Of a stretch of 64,000 nucleotides of DNA, positions 57,130-64,000 are shown one piece after another. Origin of the DNA: Sphingomonas_D zeicaulis (lineage in GTDB: Bacteria; Pseudomonadota; Alphaproteobacteria; Sphingomonadales; Sphingomonadaceae); contig NZ_JBNPXQ010000001.1 of assembly GCF_050433225.1 (NCBI RefSeq), forward strand, positions 248,001 through 312,000. Direction: 5' to 3'. The first letter of the stretch is position 1. The number at the start of each line of letters is the position of its first letter. Position numbers and translations under genes: made by a program. The notes under the pieces were generated by a model, which ran no database searches, was not told where the DNA came from, and saw nothing but the letters and a program-made list of their open reading frames with translations.

Positions 57130-57981
57130 ATGGCCGACACCGACGAGATGATCCACGAAGACGCCCTGCCGGGCCATGAAAGCCGGCTGGAGCCCAAGCC
57201 CGAATGGCAGCCGCGCTACCCGGGATCGGGCAGGCTCACCGGCAAGGTGGCGATCGTCACCGGCGCGGACAGCGGCATCGGTCGCGCCGTCGCCGCGCTT
57301 TATGCCCGCGAGGGCGCCGACATCGCGATCGTGTATCTGCTGGAGGATGATGACGCGGCCGAGACGCAGCGCATCGTCGAGAGCGAGGGACGCAAGGCGA
57401 TCACGATCCGTGGCGACATCGGTGAGAAAAGCTTCGGTGACGAGATCGTCGCGAAGACGCTGGAGGCGTTCGGCCGGATCGACATCATCGTCAACAATGC
57501 CGGCGAACAGCATCCCGACAAGGATATCACCGACATCACCGAGGAGCAGTTGCGCCGCACCTTCCAGACCAACATCTTCGGCATGTTCTTCCTCGTTCAG
57601 GCCGCCCGGCCGCACCTGAAGGCGGGCGCTGCGATCGTGAACTGCACGAGCGTGACGATGTATCAGGGCAGCAAGGAACTGCTCGACTACAGCTCCACCA
57701 AGGGCGCGATCACTGCCTTCACCCGATCGCTGTCCGAAAATCTGGTGGGGGAGGGGATCCGCGTCAACGCGGTGGCGCCCGGCCCGATCTGGACACCGCT
57801 CAACCCCTGCGGCGGCGCCAGCCCGGAGAAGCTGGAAACGTTCGGCGAAAGCACGCCGATGGGCCGCCCTGGCCAGCCCAACGAGGTGGCGCCCGCCTTC
57901 CTGTTCCTCGCCTGCGAGGATTCCAGCTATATGTCGGGCCAGGTGCTCCACCCCAATGGCGGCACGATCGTGAACGGCTGA
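57130..57981 (+). CDS. Stress-type SDR oxidoreductase (YghA/GSP39-like)
   Basis: A 283-residue short-chain dehydrogenase with the long N-terminal arm of the YghA/general-stress-39 group (GHESRLEPKPEWQPRYPGSG). It has TGADSGIG (44-51), VNNAGEQHP, Ser in NCTSVTMYQG, and YSSTK with catalytic Tyr and Lys, ending SSYMSGQVLHPNGGTIVNG. GGAGATACACG precedes the ATG. Family members respond to general stress; some reduce aldehydes. It is divergent from the flavodoxin-like gene, which may share its promoter region. Confidence 0.87.
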   Translation: MADTDEMIHEDALPGHESRLEPKPEWQPRYPGSGRLTGKVAIVTGADSGIGRAVAALYAREGADIAIVYLLEDDDAAETQRIVESEGRKAITIRGDIGEKSFGDEIVAKTLEAFGRIDIIVNNAGEQHPDKDITDITEEQLRRTFQTNIFGMFFLVQAARPHLKAGAAIVNCTSVTMYQGSKELLDYSSTKGAITAFTRSLSENLVGEGIRVNAVAPGPIWTPLNPCGGASPEKLETFGESTPMGRPGQPNEVAPAFLFLACEDSSYMSGQVLHPNGGTIVNG

Positions 57982-58007
57982 GGCACCGCCGCCGGATGCC
58001 GCCCCGC

Positions 58008-59867
58008 TCAGGCGGGCGCGGCGATCCAGCGGTCGACCTGCGCCTCCAGAACCGGCAGCGGCACCGATCCGCGGCCGAGCACGCATTCGTGGAACCTGCG
58101 CTGGTCGTAACGGTCGCCGAGCGCCGCCTTCGCCTTGTCGCGCAGCGCCAGGATGCTCTGCATGCCGACCTTGTAGGAGGTCGCCTGCCCGGGCATCACA
58201 AAGTAGCGGCGGATCTCGGAGCGGATCTTGCCGATCGGCTGCGGCGAATTGGCCGAATAATAGGCCAGCGCCTGGTCCTCGCTCCATCCCTTGGCGTGAA
58301 TGCCAGTATCGACGACCAGCCTGATCGCGCGCCAGATCTCCCGCCCCAGCCGGCCGAAATCGCTGTAGGGATCGGTGTAGAAGCCCAGCTCCCTGGCGAG
58401 CCGCTCCACATAGAGCGCCCATCCCTCGACATAGGCGCCGTAGGAATAGTTCTTCCGGAATTCGGGCGTGCCCACCATCTCCTGCGCCAGCGCGATCTGC
58501 ATGTGATGGCCGGGCAGCCCTTCATGATAGACGGTGCCCTCGATCTCGTAGGTCGGGGTCGCGCGGGTGTCCGCCAGATGGACGTAGAAGATGCCGGGGC
58601 GCGATCCATCCGGCGCGGCATGCGAATAATGCGCGGCGCCGCCCGGCTCCTCGCGAAACGCCTCGACGCGCTTCACGATCAGATCGGCCTTGGGCAGTCG
58701 CCCGAACTGCTCGGGCAGGCGCGCGCGCATGCCGGCGAGATAGGTTTCCGCCAGCTTCAGATAGGTGGAGCGGCCGGCGTCGTCGTTGGGAACGTAGAAG
58801 CGATCGTCGCTGCGCAGGAAGACGAAGAAATCCTCCAGCTTGCCGGCAAAGCCGATCCGCGCCTTCAGCGCCTCCATCTCGGCGCGGATGCGCGTGACTT
58901 CGGAAAGGCCGAGCGCGTGAATCTCGTCCGCGGTCATGTCGGTGGTGGTCTGCCGGCGCAGCGCCGCGCGATAATAGGCCGCGCCATCGGGCAACGCGCC
59001 GGCACCTTGCGGCTGCGCGCTGGCCTGCGCGCGATCCGCCGTCAACCAGGCGCTCAGCCGGTCATAAGCGGGCTTCATCGATCCGGTCATCGCCGTGGCG
59101 ACGCGCGCGCCGAACGCATCTGCGGCCGCGGCATCGATCCTGCCGGCCGCAACCAGCCCCGCCGCCTTCTTTTTCGCATCGGCATAGAGCGCGTTGTCCG
59201 CACCGCCATCGAACGGGGCGCCGCTGACGAGCCGGCCGACCATGTCGATCGACTGGTCATAGGCGAAGCCCGGCATACGGATGCCCTTCGCCGCCGACGC
59301 CTTCGCGCGGACGAGATAGGCATCGAGCGTGGGGCCGAGCGCGGTGACGCGCGCGACATAGGCTTCCATGTCTGCAGGCGCATCGACGCGATGCTTGTTG
59401 ATCATGAAGTTGGGCAGGCCGGTGTGCGGGCCGTTGCGGTCGAAGATATAGTCATGGCCGCGCCACTTCACCGCGTCCTCGGCGCGTTCCAGCTCCAGCA
59501 CCCACATGTCATAGGAAACCAGCGCATCCTCGCCGAGTGCTGCGCGATCGAACCTCGCCTTCATCGCCGCGACATTCCCCCGCCGCCACGCCAGCCGCGC
59601 CTTTGCGGCGGCATCACTGGGATCGGTGAACCTGTCCTGCTGCTCCTTGCGCCCGAGCCCGGTCAGCTCCTCCGGATCGAGCGCCAGCTGCGCCTCGAAC
59701 GCGGCATCGAGAAACGCGGTCAACGCCGCATCGGTGGCGCCGGCTTTGGTGGGCGCCGCGGTGCTGCCGGCGGCGCGTGCCGCGGGCGCCAGGACCATGC
59801 TGGACGCCAGCGCCAATGAGAAATCGCGTCGTGACAGGGACACGCGGGCCCTTTCCCCGTTGTTCAT
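58008..59867 (-). CDS. DUF885 family zinc-peptidase-like protein, Tat-exported
   Basis: A 619-residue protein with Tat-like leader (SRRDFSLALASSMVLAPAAR). The long helical body fits DUF885, related to M3/M32-type metallopeptidases. The zinc site is EGTVYHEGLPGHHMQIALAQ (HEGLPGHH variant of HExxH) with downstream Glu in YVEGWALYVERLARELG. Other conserved stretches are MPGFAYDQSIDMVG and ALGLSEVTRIRAEMEALKAR. It is expected to act in the periplasm on peptides or an unknown amide. It is monocistronic and convergent with the SDR. Confidence 0.86.
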   Translation of the reverse strand: MNNGERARVSLSRRDFSLALASSMVLAPAARAAGSTAAPTKAGATDAALTAFLDAAFEAQLALDPEELTGLGRKEQQDRFTDPSDAAAKARLAWRRGNVAAMKARFDRAALGEDALVSYDMWVLELERAEDAVKWRGHDYIFDRNGPHTGLPNFMINKHRVDAPADMEAYVARVTALGPTLDAYLVRAKASAAKGIRMPGFAYDQSIDMVGRLVSGAPFDGGADNALYADAKKKAAGLVAAGRIDAAAADAFGARVATAMTGSMKPAYDRLSAWLTADRAQASAQPQGAGALPDGAAYYRAALRRQTTTDMTADEIHALGLSEVTRIRAEMEALKARIGFAGKLEDFFVFLRSDDRFYVPNDDAGRSTYLKLAETYLAGMRARLPEQFGRLPKADLIVKRVEAFREEPGGAAHYSHAAPDGSRPGIFYVHLADTRATPTYEIEGTVYHEGLPGHHMQIALAQEMVGTPEFRKNYSYGAYVEGWALYVERLARELGFYTDPYSDFGRLGREIWRAIRLVVDTGIHAKGWSEDQALAYYSANSPQPIGKIRSEIRRYFVMPGQATSYKVGMQSILALRDKAKAALGDRYDQRRFHECVLGRGSVPLPVLEAQVDRWIAAPA

Positions 59868-60226
59868 GGGGGCGGGGTACTGTGGGGGCGGGGTGGGGCC
59901 AAGGGTAAAGTTGAGGAGATGGCCGTATCGCTCATTGGGGCTTTCCGGCCCTTCGCTGCGCCGCGCTCAACGCCGACTATCCGCCATTCCTGACGCTCAG
60001 TATCTATTTGTTCGGGAAACGCGCGGCCATGCCGACCTCGTCGGCAGTAGGGCTGGGCTTAGTGGAGGATGTCGCGCCGCGCGACGAAATGGTCGCTTGA
60101 AAACGGACCGCTTGATATTTTTGCATCGTGTGGGTAATGCGTGCAGCCACAAAGTAGCGGGAGTTCAACCCGCCAGGCAAACGCGCGCCGTGGCGCGGCG
60201 GGGCCGTAGAATGGGAAAGGGATCCT
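59868..60226. other. 359-bp stretch without a recognised gene
   Basis: Promoter region of the isomerase trio (rightward) and of the DUF885 gene (leftward). GC content drops around 60090-60150. No clear palindrome or ORF. AAAGGGATCC at the end is the ribosome site of the next gene. Confidence 0.45.
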
Positions 60227-61000
60227 ATGTCTGCGGCAAATCAGTTGTCTTCTTGCATCGAATGGCAATTCATCGAAGCTGGCGAGCTTGACGCGCGGCT
60301 GCGCGCCGCAAAGGCGGCAGGTTTCGATCTCGCTGAATTCCACCTATGGCGCGACAAGCCGGTCGCGGCGCTTGCCGAAGCTCTATCCGAAACGGGCATG
60401 CGGCTGACCGGCCTGTGCGTCGATCCACGCCGGTCGATCGTCGATCCCGCTCAGCGCGAGGAAATGGTCACCGCCGTGCGCGAGACCATCGCGGCAACAG
60501 CCTGTCTCGGCGCGCCGGACCTGATTGTCGCCTCCGGTTTCCGCGTGGAGGGGATGAGCGAGGACGAGCACTTCGCCAATGCCGTCACGGCGCTGCGCGC
60601 GGCAGCCGATGTCGCCGAGGAAGCCGGCGTTACGCTGCTGCTGGAACCGCTCAACACCAGGCTATTTGCCGCGATGTACCTCGTCAGTACCAAGTTGGGC
60701 CTCGATCTGGTCGAAGCCGTCGGCAGTCCGAACCTGCGCCTGCTGTACGATGTTTGGCACAGCGCCTGTATGGGCGAGGATATCGCGGAGGTTCTGGTCG
60801 GACGCATGCATCTCGTCGCGCACGTCCAGGTTGCCGATATGCCTGATCGCAACGAACCAGGCACTGGCAACGTCGACTGGCGCAAGATCATGCAGACCCT
60901 GCGAGACCTTGGTTACGCGGGGGCGATCGGGCTGGAGTATTTCCCGACCCTGCCGATGGATCAGTCGCTCGCGCTCAGCCATCGCACGCTTGACGACTGA
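60227..61000 (+). CDS. Sugar phosphate isomerase/epimerase, hydroxypyruvate-isomerase-like
   Basis: A 257-residue AP_endonuc_2 (TIM-barrel) enzyme, first of three. Putative metal ligands follow the family order: Glu in TLLLEPLNTRLF, Asp in LRLLYDVWHSAC, His in LVAHVQVADMPD, and a last Glu in AIGLEYFPTLP. The NEPGTGNVDW motif is the one found in hydroxypyruvate isomerase (Hyi). It probably interconverts small ketoses or keto-acids, or epimerises a modified sugar. A 105-bp gap separates it from the second gene, same strand. Confidence 0.84.
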   Translation: MSAANQLSSCIEWQFIEAGELDARLRAAKAAGFDLAEFHLWRDKPVAALAEALSETGMRLTGLCVDPRRSIVDPAQREEMVTAVRETIAATACLGAPDLIVASGFRVEGMSEDEHFANAVTALRAAADVAEEAGVTLLLEPLNTRLFAAMYLVSTKLGLDLVEAVGSPNLRLLYDVWHSACMGEDIAEVLVGRMHLVAHVQVADMPDRNEPGTGNVDWRKIMQTLRDLGYAGAIGLEYFPTLPMDQSLALSHRTLDD

Positions 61001-61105
61001 GCGGTAGCGGCGCAGCGCCGGCGCGCTGGCGCGCAAGCCGATCACGAGCCGACATGAATGGCCGCATGCTGCAAGCCGCGGCAGACCGAGGAACGGACCG
61101 TCTCC

Positions 61106-62062
61106 ATGAACCTCGAAACGATCGCGATCAGCCTTGACCTGATCAATCGCCACTATCAGGAACCGAACCGCAATCGGTTCGAAAGCCGCTATTTCTGGGA
61201 AGAACTTTACCCGCTGCTGGCCGCGTCCGGTTTTCGGGCCGTCGAGATCCCTTACGAGCCGGTCTGGCAGTTTGGCGGACGCAGCGGCGTGCCGATGAAC
61301 CGCTATTGCGTGAACACCAAGTATGGCAGCGCCGCGCAGTATCTGGAACGCCTTGCCGCCAGCGGCATCGGGCGTGTCACGGGGGTCACATTCGATCCCA
61401 ACCTGTTCATGCGCAACGACAATCTCGATTTCTTCTTCGGCGCTTCCGGTCACTTCGCCGGTGAGGCGCTGTCTCACGCGGCCGATCTTGGTGCGGATTA
61501 CTTCGCGATCAGCCCATCGCCCTACTATGGCCGCGCGGTGCATCATCACCCCGATCTGGACAGCAAGCTGGACAGCTTCACACAGCGCGCAGGGGATCTG
61601 ATCGCAGGCCTTGCCGCCAAGGCACAGGATCTCGGCGTCTTGATCGTCCTGCGCCATGAATATTGGAGCCTGTTCCGCGGCGAGCGCATCCTGGCCCTGC
61701 TCGATGCCCTGCCCGAAAGCGTGAAGCTGGACTGCGACACGGCGCACTTGCATGTCGCTGGCGTTTCTCCGGTGGAATTCATCACCGCCAACATTTCCCG
61801 CATCGGCTGCGTCCATCTCACCGACACCGGCTTCGTCGATACGCAGGATATCTGGAAGACCGCCAATCCCGAGTTTCCTCACACGCGCGCCACACAGGTC
61901 TTCCGCGATCCCGGCACTGGCTCGGTCGATCTTGTGGGCGTTGTCGCCCTGCTCAACAGCCTCGGCTATGCCGGCCCGGTGACCGCGAGCGCCCGCCAGA
62001 CGCGCGATCCCTTCCGCGCGCTGCTGCGCACGCGCGCCCTGCTGGACCAGATCCAGAATTAA
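61106..62062 (+). CDS. Sugar phosphate isomerase/epimerase-like protein, last metal Glu not seen
   Basis: A 318-residue TIM-barrel protein, second of three. Start ATG 61106 follows GAGGAACGG; in-frame sequence from 61058 is a poor start. Ligand candidates are Glu in LIVLRHEYWSLFRG, Asp in VKLDCDTAHLHVAG and His in GCVHLTDTGFVD. The final strand, which in relatives ends in Glu (GPVxxE), reads GPVTASARQTRDP, so the fourth ligand seems absent. The protein may be altered in metal binding or use another residue. Gap to the third gene is 34 bp. Confidence 0.75.
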   Translation: MNLETIAISLDLINRHYQEPNRNRFESRYFWEELYPLLAASGFRAVEIPYEPVWQFGGRSGVPMNRYCVNTKYGSAAQYLERLAASGIGRVTGVTFDPNLFMRNDNLDFFFGASGHFAGEALSHAADLGADYFAISPSPYYGRAVHHHPDLDSKLDSFTQRAGDLIAGLAAKAQDLGVLIVLRHEYWSLFRGERILALLDALPESVKLDCDTAHLHVAGVSPVEFITANISRIGCVHLTDTGFVDTQDIWKTANPEFPHTRATQVFRDPGTGSVDLVGVVALLNSLGYAGPVTASARQTRDPFRALLRTRALLDQIQN

Positions 62063-62096
62063 GCCGACCAGACTTGCACCGGACGGAGACTCCGCC

Positions 62097-63020
62097 ATGC
62101 CCAATATCCGCTACGCCAACATGTGCCACTGGAAGTCGATCCCGTATCGGCAGATCCCCAACTTCCGCGAATTCTATTACGAGGACCGGACCAACACAGC
62201 GTATTACTCGGATTGGAACCGGATTCTGAAATATCAGGCAGCGCTCGGCTTCGAGGGAATCGAAATAGCACCCTGGGATCTCGCCGACATCCTTCCCCTG
62301 TTCGGCTCGCCGGAAGCCTTCACCGCCTTCGCGAAGGAACGAGGCGTCGAGGTCATCGGCATGTTCCACGGTGCTCACGCCTCGCATGCGGCCGACCATT
62401 TCGAAGAAGCCGTCCGTTCGGGGCGCGAGGCGGTGGACACGATCGTCCGGTTCGGCGGCACCTACATGAACACCTGCCCGACGCAGAACTACTTCGGGAC
62501 GGGGCCGCTGACGCGAGAGGAAGTCCAGCAATGCGCCAGGGTGATGAACGAGATCGGGCGCTACGCGACCGATCACGGCGTGAAGATCGGCCTGCACAAT
62601 GAATTTTTCTGTGCGATCAACCTGACAAACCACCGAGAACTGATCGAATCGACCGATCCGGCGCTGGTTCACTACTGCATCGATACAGCGCAGATCTCTA
62701 TCCTCGGTGAAGATCTGCTGAAATTCTATGAGGACTATCACGACCGCATCAGCACCCTCCACCTGAAGGATACCGCATCGGCAAACCAGCCCGACAGTGT
62801 GCGCTACGCGCAGGATCCCGAGATCGCCGACGATGGTCACCGGTGGTTTTGGGAGCCCGGCGAAGGCGAGCTCGATTTCAAGGGCCTTTATCGCCTGCTC
62901 AAGAAGCACGCCTTCAAGGGCTGGATGTCGATCGAATATGATGGCTCGCCGGACTTGCTCGCCTCAATGGCGCTCACCCGGTATTATCTCGATGCGGAGC
63001 TGCGCCCGATCTACGATTGA
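62097..63020 (+). CDS. Sugar phosphate isomerase/epimerase, third of three
   Basis: A 307-residue TIM-barrel enzyme. Ligand candidates are all present: Glu in KIGLHNEFFCAINL, Asp in HYCIDTAQISIL, His in STLHLKDTASAN, Glu in WMSIEYDGSPDLL. The N-terminus (NIRYANMCHWKSIPYRQIPN) and the WFWEPGEGELDFKGLYRLLK segment are distinctive. Resemblance to inosose-dehydratase/C-glycoside-type TIM proteins is possible but unproven. GGACGGAGAC lies before the ATG. Three paralogues in one operon suggest a catabolic pathway for an unusual sugar. Confidence 0.8.
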   Translation: MPNIRYANMCHWKSIPYRQIPNFREFYYEDRTNTAYYSDWNRILKYQAALGFEGIEIAPWDLADILPLFGSPEAFTAFAKERGVEVIGMFHGAHASHAADHFEEAVRSGREAVDTIVRFGGTYMNTCPTQNYFGTGPLTREEVQQCARVMNEIGRYATDHGVKIGLHNEFFCAINLTNHRELIESTDPALVHYCIDTAQISILGEDLLKFYEDYHDRISTLHLKDTASANQPDSVRYAQDPEIADDGHRWFWEPGEGELDFKGLYRLLKKHAFKGWMSIEYDGSPDLLASMALTRYYLDAELRPIYD

Positions 63021-63368
63021 TCAAGCCCGGCACAACGCTCACCCGGCATCAGCGTGTTGTCCCGGGGTCGATTGCGCTGCCTATTTCATGATCCTGCAAG
63101 CCTATAGGCTTTGCCTATCGTCAATGACTGATGTTGTAATGCGCGGACGTTCGTGGAGTAGAAGCGTAAGTCGTAATCTGGTCCAGGAACAGCGGAGGGA
63201 GATTGGGGCAATTCACGACCGCTTTGTGCGGCGGGTCCACCGACCGACTGGCAGAAACCCGAATTCGGGGATCGGGTGTGCCGTCGGAGGGCGGGGCCAC
63301 ACGGCTTGCAACTGTGGCCGGATGGTGACGCAGCTGCTTTTCTAAGCCGGCATCACCTCCATCGGCAC
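63021..63368. other. 348-bp stretch without a recognised gene
   Basis: Downstream of the isomerase trio and convergent with the FKBP gene. Less GC-rich than the genes; no repeat, RNA or clear T-tailed terminator found. Confidence 0.45.
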
Positions 63369-63968
63369 CTACGGCTGGGGGCTGGCCTCACCCTGGGCCG
63401 GAGGTTGTGCGGCTTGCGCCTTGCGCATCTCTTCGATTTCAGCCGCCGTCTTGAAGTCGATCAGCTCGACCTGGAAGACGAGATCGGAGTTGGCCGGGAT
63501 CGTTTCCGACGCCCGCTCGCCATAGGCCATCGCCGCCGGGATGCAGAGCCGCGCGATCGAGGTTCGGCTCAGCAACTGCAATCCTTCCGAGAAGCCCGGG
63601 ATCACCCCGCCGACCGGCATCGGCGTCTGCATGTTCTGGTCGAACACCGCGCCGGTCGCGGCGAGATATCCGACATAGTTGATGAGGACCATGTCGTCGG
63701 CCGCCGGCCGTGCGCCGGTTGCCGCGCGCAGCATCGTGTAGCCGAGCCCAGACGGCGTCTTGGCGGTGCATGTGCGCTGTGAGGCGGGCACGATCGGCAT
63801 CAGCGGCAGCGGGATGATCCCCGCATTCGGTTGAGCCGGCTTCGGCGACGTCGTCGCGGGCTCTGCCGCGCGCGCGGCCTGCACGCCGGCGAGCAGCGGC
63901 AGTGCCAGCAAGGGCAGGGAGATCCGGCAGATCAGGCGGGGCGTCAAGCGACGGAAGGCGTTCATCAT
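63369..63968 (-). CDS. Exported FKBP-type peptidyl-prolyl cis-trans isomerase
   Basis: A 199-residue periplasmic foldase. A Sec leader (LPLLALPLLAGVQAARA) is followed by a Pro-rich linker and an FKBP domain: CTAKTPSGLGYTMLRAATGA, DDMVLINYVGYLAATGAVFD, GGVIPGFSEGLQLLSRTSIA, IPAAMAYGERASETIPANSD, LVFQVELIDF. The G-x-V-I-P-G-F-S-E-G motif and YGERAS loop define FKBP active-site walls. The C-terminal tail is Gln/Ala-rich. It would catalyse prolyl isomerisation of exported proteins. The start could also be 63965. Confidence 0.88.
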   Translation of the reverse strand: MMNAFRRLTPRLICRISLPLLALPLLAGVQAARAAEPATTSPKPAQPNAGIIPLPLMPIVPASQRTCTAKTPSGLGYTMLRAATGARPAADDMVLINYVGYLAATGAVFDQNMQTPMPVGGVIPGFSEGLQLLSRTSIARLCIPAAMAYGERASETIPANSDLVFQVELIDFKTAAEIEEMRKAQAAQPPAQGEASPQP

Positions 63969-64000
63969 CGCGCCATAGGCAGGATCGATGCGATCGGGCA

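Noticed and set aside
57013..58422. Minus-strand frame across the SDR gene
   Set aside because: Antisense of a well-conserved SDR; no protein character.
57996..59819. 607-codon plus-strand frame opposite DUF885
   Set aside because: Shadow of a gene with a clear zinc motif and leader on the other strand.
1..64000. CRISPR array, rRNA or tRNA genes, intact IS or prophage
   Set aside because: No regular short repeats with unique spacers, no cloverleaf or rRNA signature, and no transposase, integrase or phage structural gene could be recognised.

Overview
The window is about 64 kb of GC-rich chromosomal DNA (roughly two thirds G+C by eye). It most resembles an alphaproteobacterium of the Sphingomonadaceae (Sphingomonas or close kin). 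Reasons: TonB-dependent receptors beside catabolic or hydrolytic enzymes, an exosortase-V-type accessory gene next to an EpsD-like prolyl isomerase, many Tat or Sec-exported hydrolases, and GC-rich intergenic hairpins. I saw no tRNA, rRNA, CRISPR array, intact insertion sequence or phage module. This is chromosomal accessory and housekeeping DNA, not one large mobile island.

Layout. 1-1.1 kb: edge of an exosortase/EPS-type locus. 1.25-4.85 kb: TonB-dependent receptor divergent from a Tat-exported GlpQ-type phosphodiesterase, with a Pho-box-like repeat between them. 5.26-10.44 kb: a 1,728-residue RTX repeat protein with two different repeat architectures, then an AsmA-family protein and a secreted BNR_4 beta-propeller. 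13.9-17.9 kb: SDR, cytochrome P460 plus epoxide-hydrolase-like pair, quinone oxidoreductase and a TetR regulator; three copies of one operator link the SDR, the quinone oxidoreductase and tetR. 18.1 kb: a rifampin ADP-ribosyltransferase (arr) gene broken by a single in-frame TAA. 18.9-21.8 kb: ZnuD-like receptor with a His-rich loop and a Zur-like box, coupled to a methyltransferase that seems to start at CTG. 22-26.6 kb: S9 peptidase, a run of gene remnants (MFS, AMP-ligase, TetR) and a Crp/Fnr regulator. 26.6-30.9 kb: a TIR-TM-repeat protein coupled to an unrecognised protein and a TPR/pseudo-cyclase protein, with a divergent small helical protein. 31.3-36.2 kb: a four-gene operon of exported proteins, possibly FlgT/LPP20-like. 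36.5-43.3 kb: small exported or membrane proteins, an ArsR regulator with twin operators beside a desaturase-like protein, and dispersed REP-type sequences. 43.3-49.5 kb: flavin halogenase, QorR/QorB pair, SnoaL-like/TetR pair. 50.3-57.0 kb: trans-sulfuration enzyme plus NhaC transporter, HPP protein, ParD-like/methionine aminopeptidase pair, flavodoxin-like reductase. 57.1-64 kb: stress-type SDR, DUF885 peptidase, three tandem TIM-barrel isomerase/epimerase genes, exported FKBP.

The best candidates for undescribed biology are: (i) the TIR / unknown / pseudo-cyclase operon at 26.6-30.9 kb; (ii) the four-gene exported-protein operon at 31.3-36.2 kb; (iii) the TetR regulon defined by three matching operators at 14.6, 17.25 and 17.88 kb; (iv) the isomerase trio at 60.2-63.0 kb. 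All assignments come from reading sequence and remembered family features. No database search was run.
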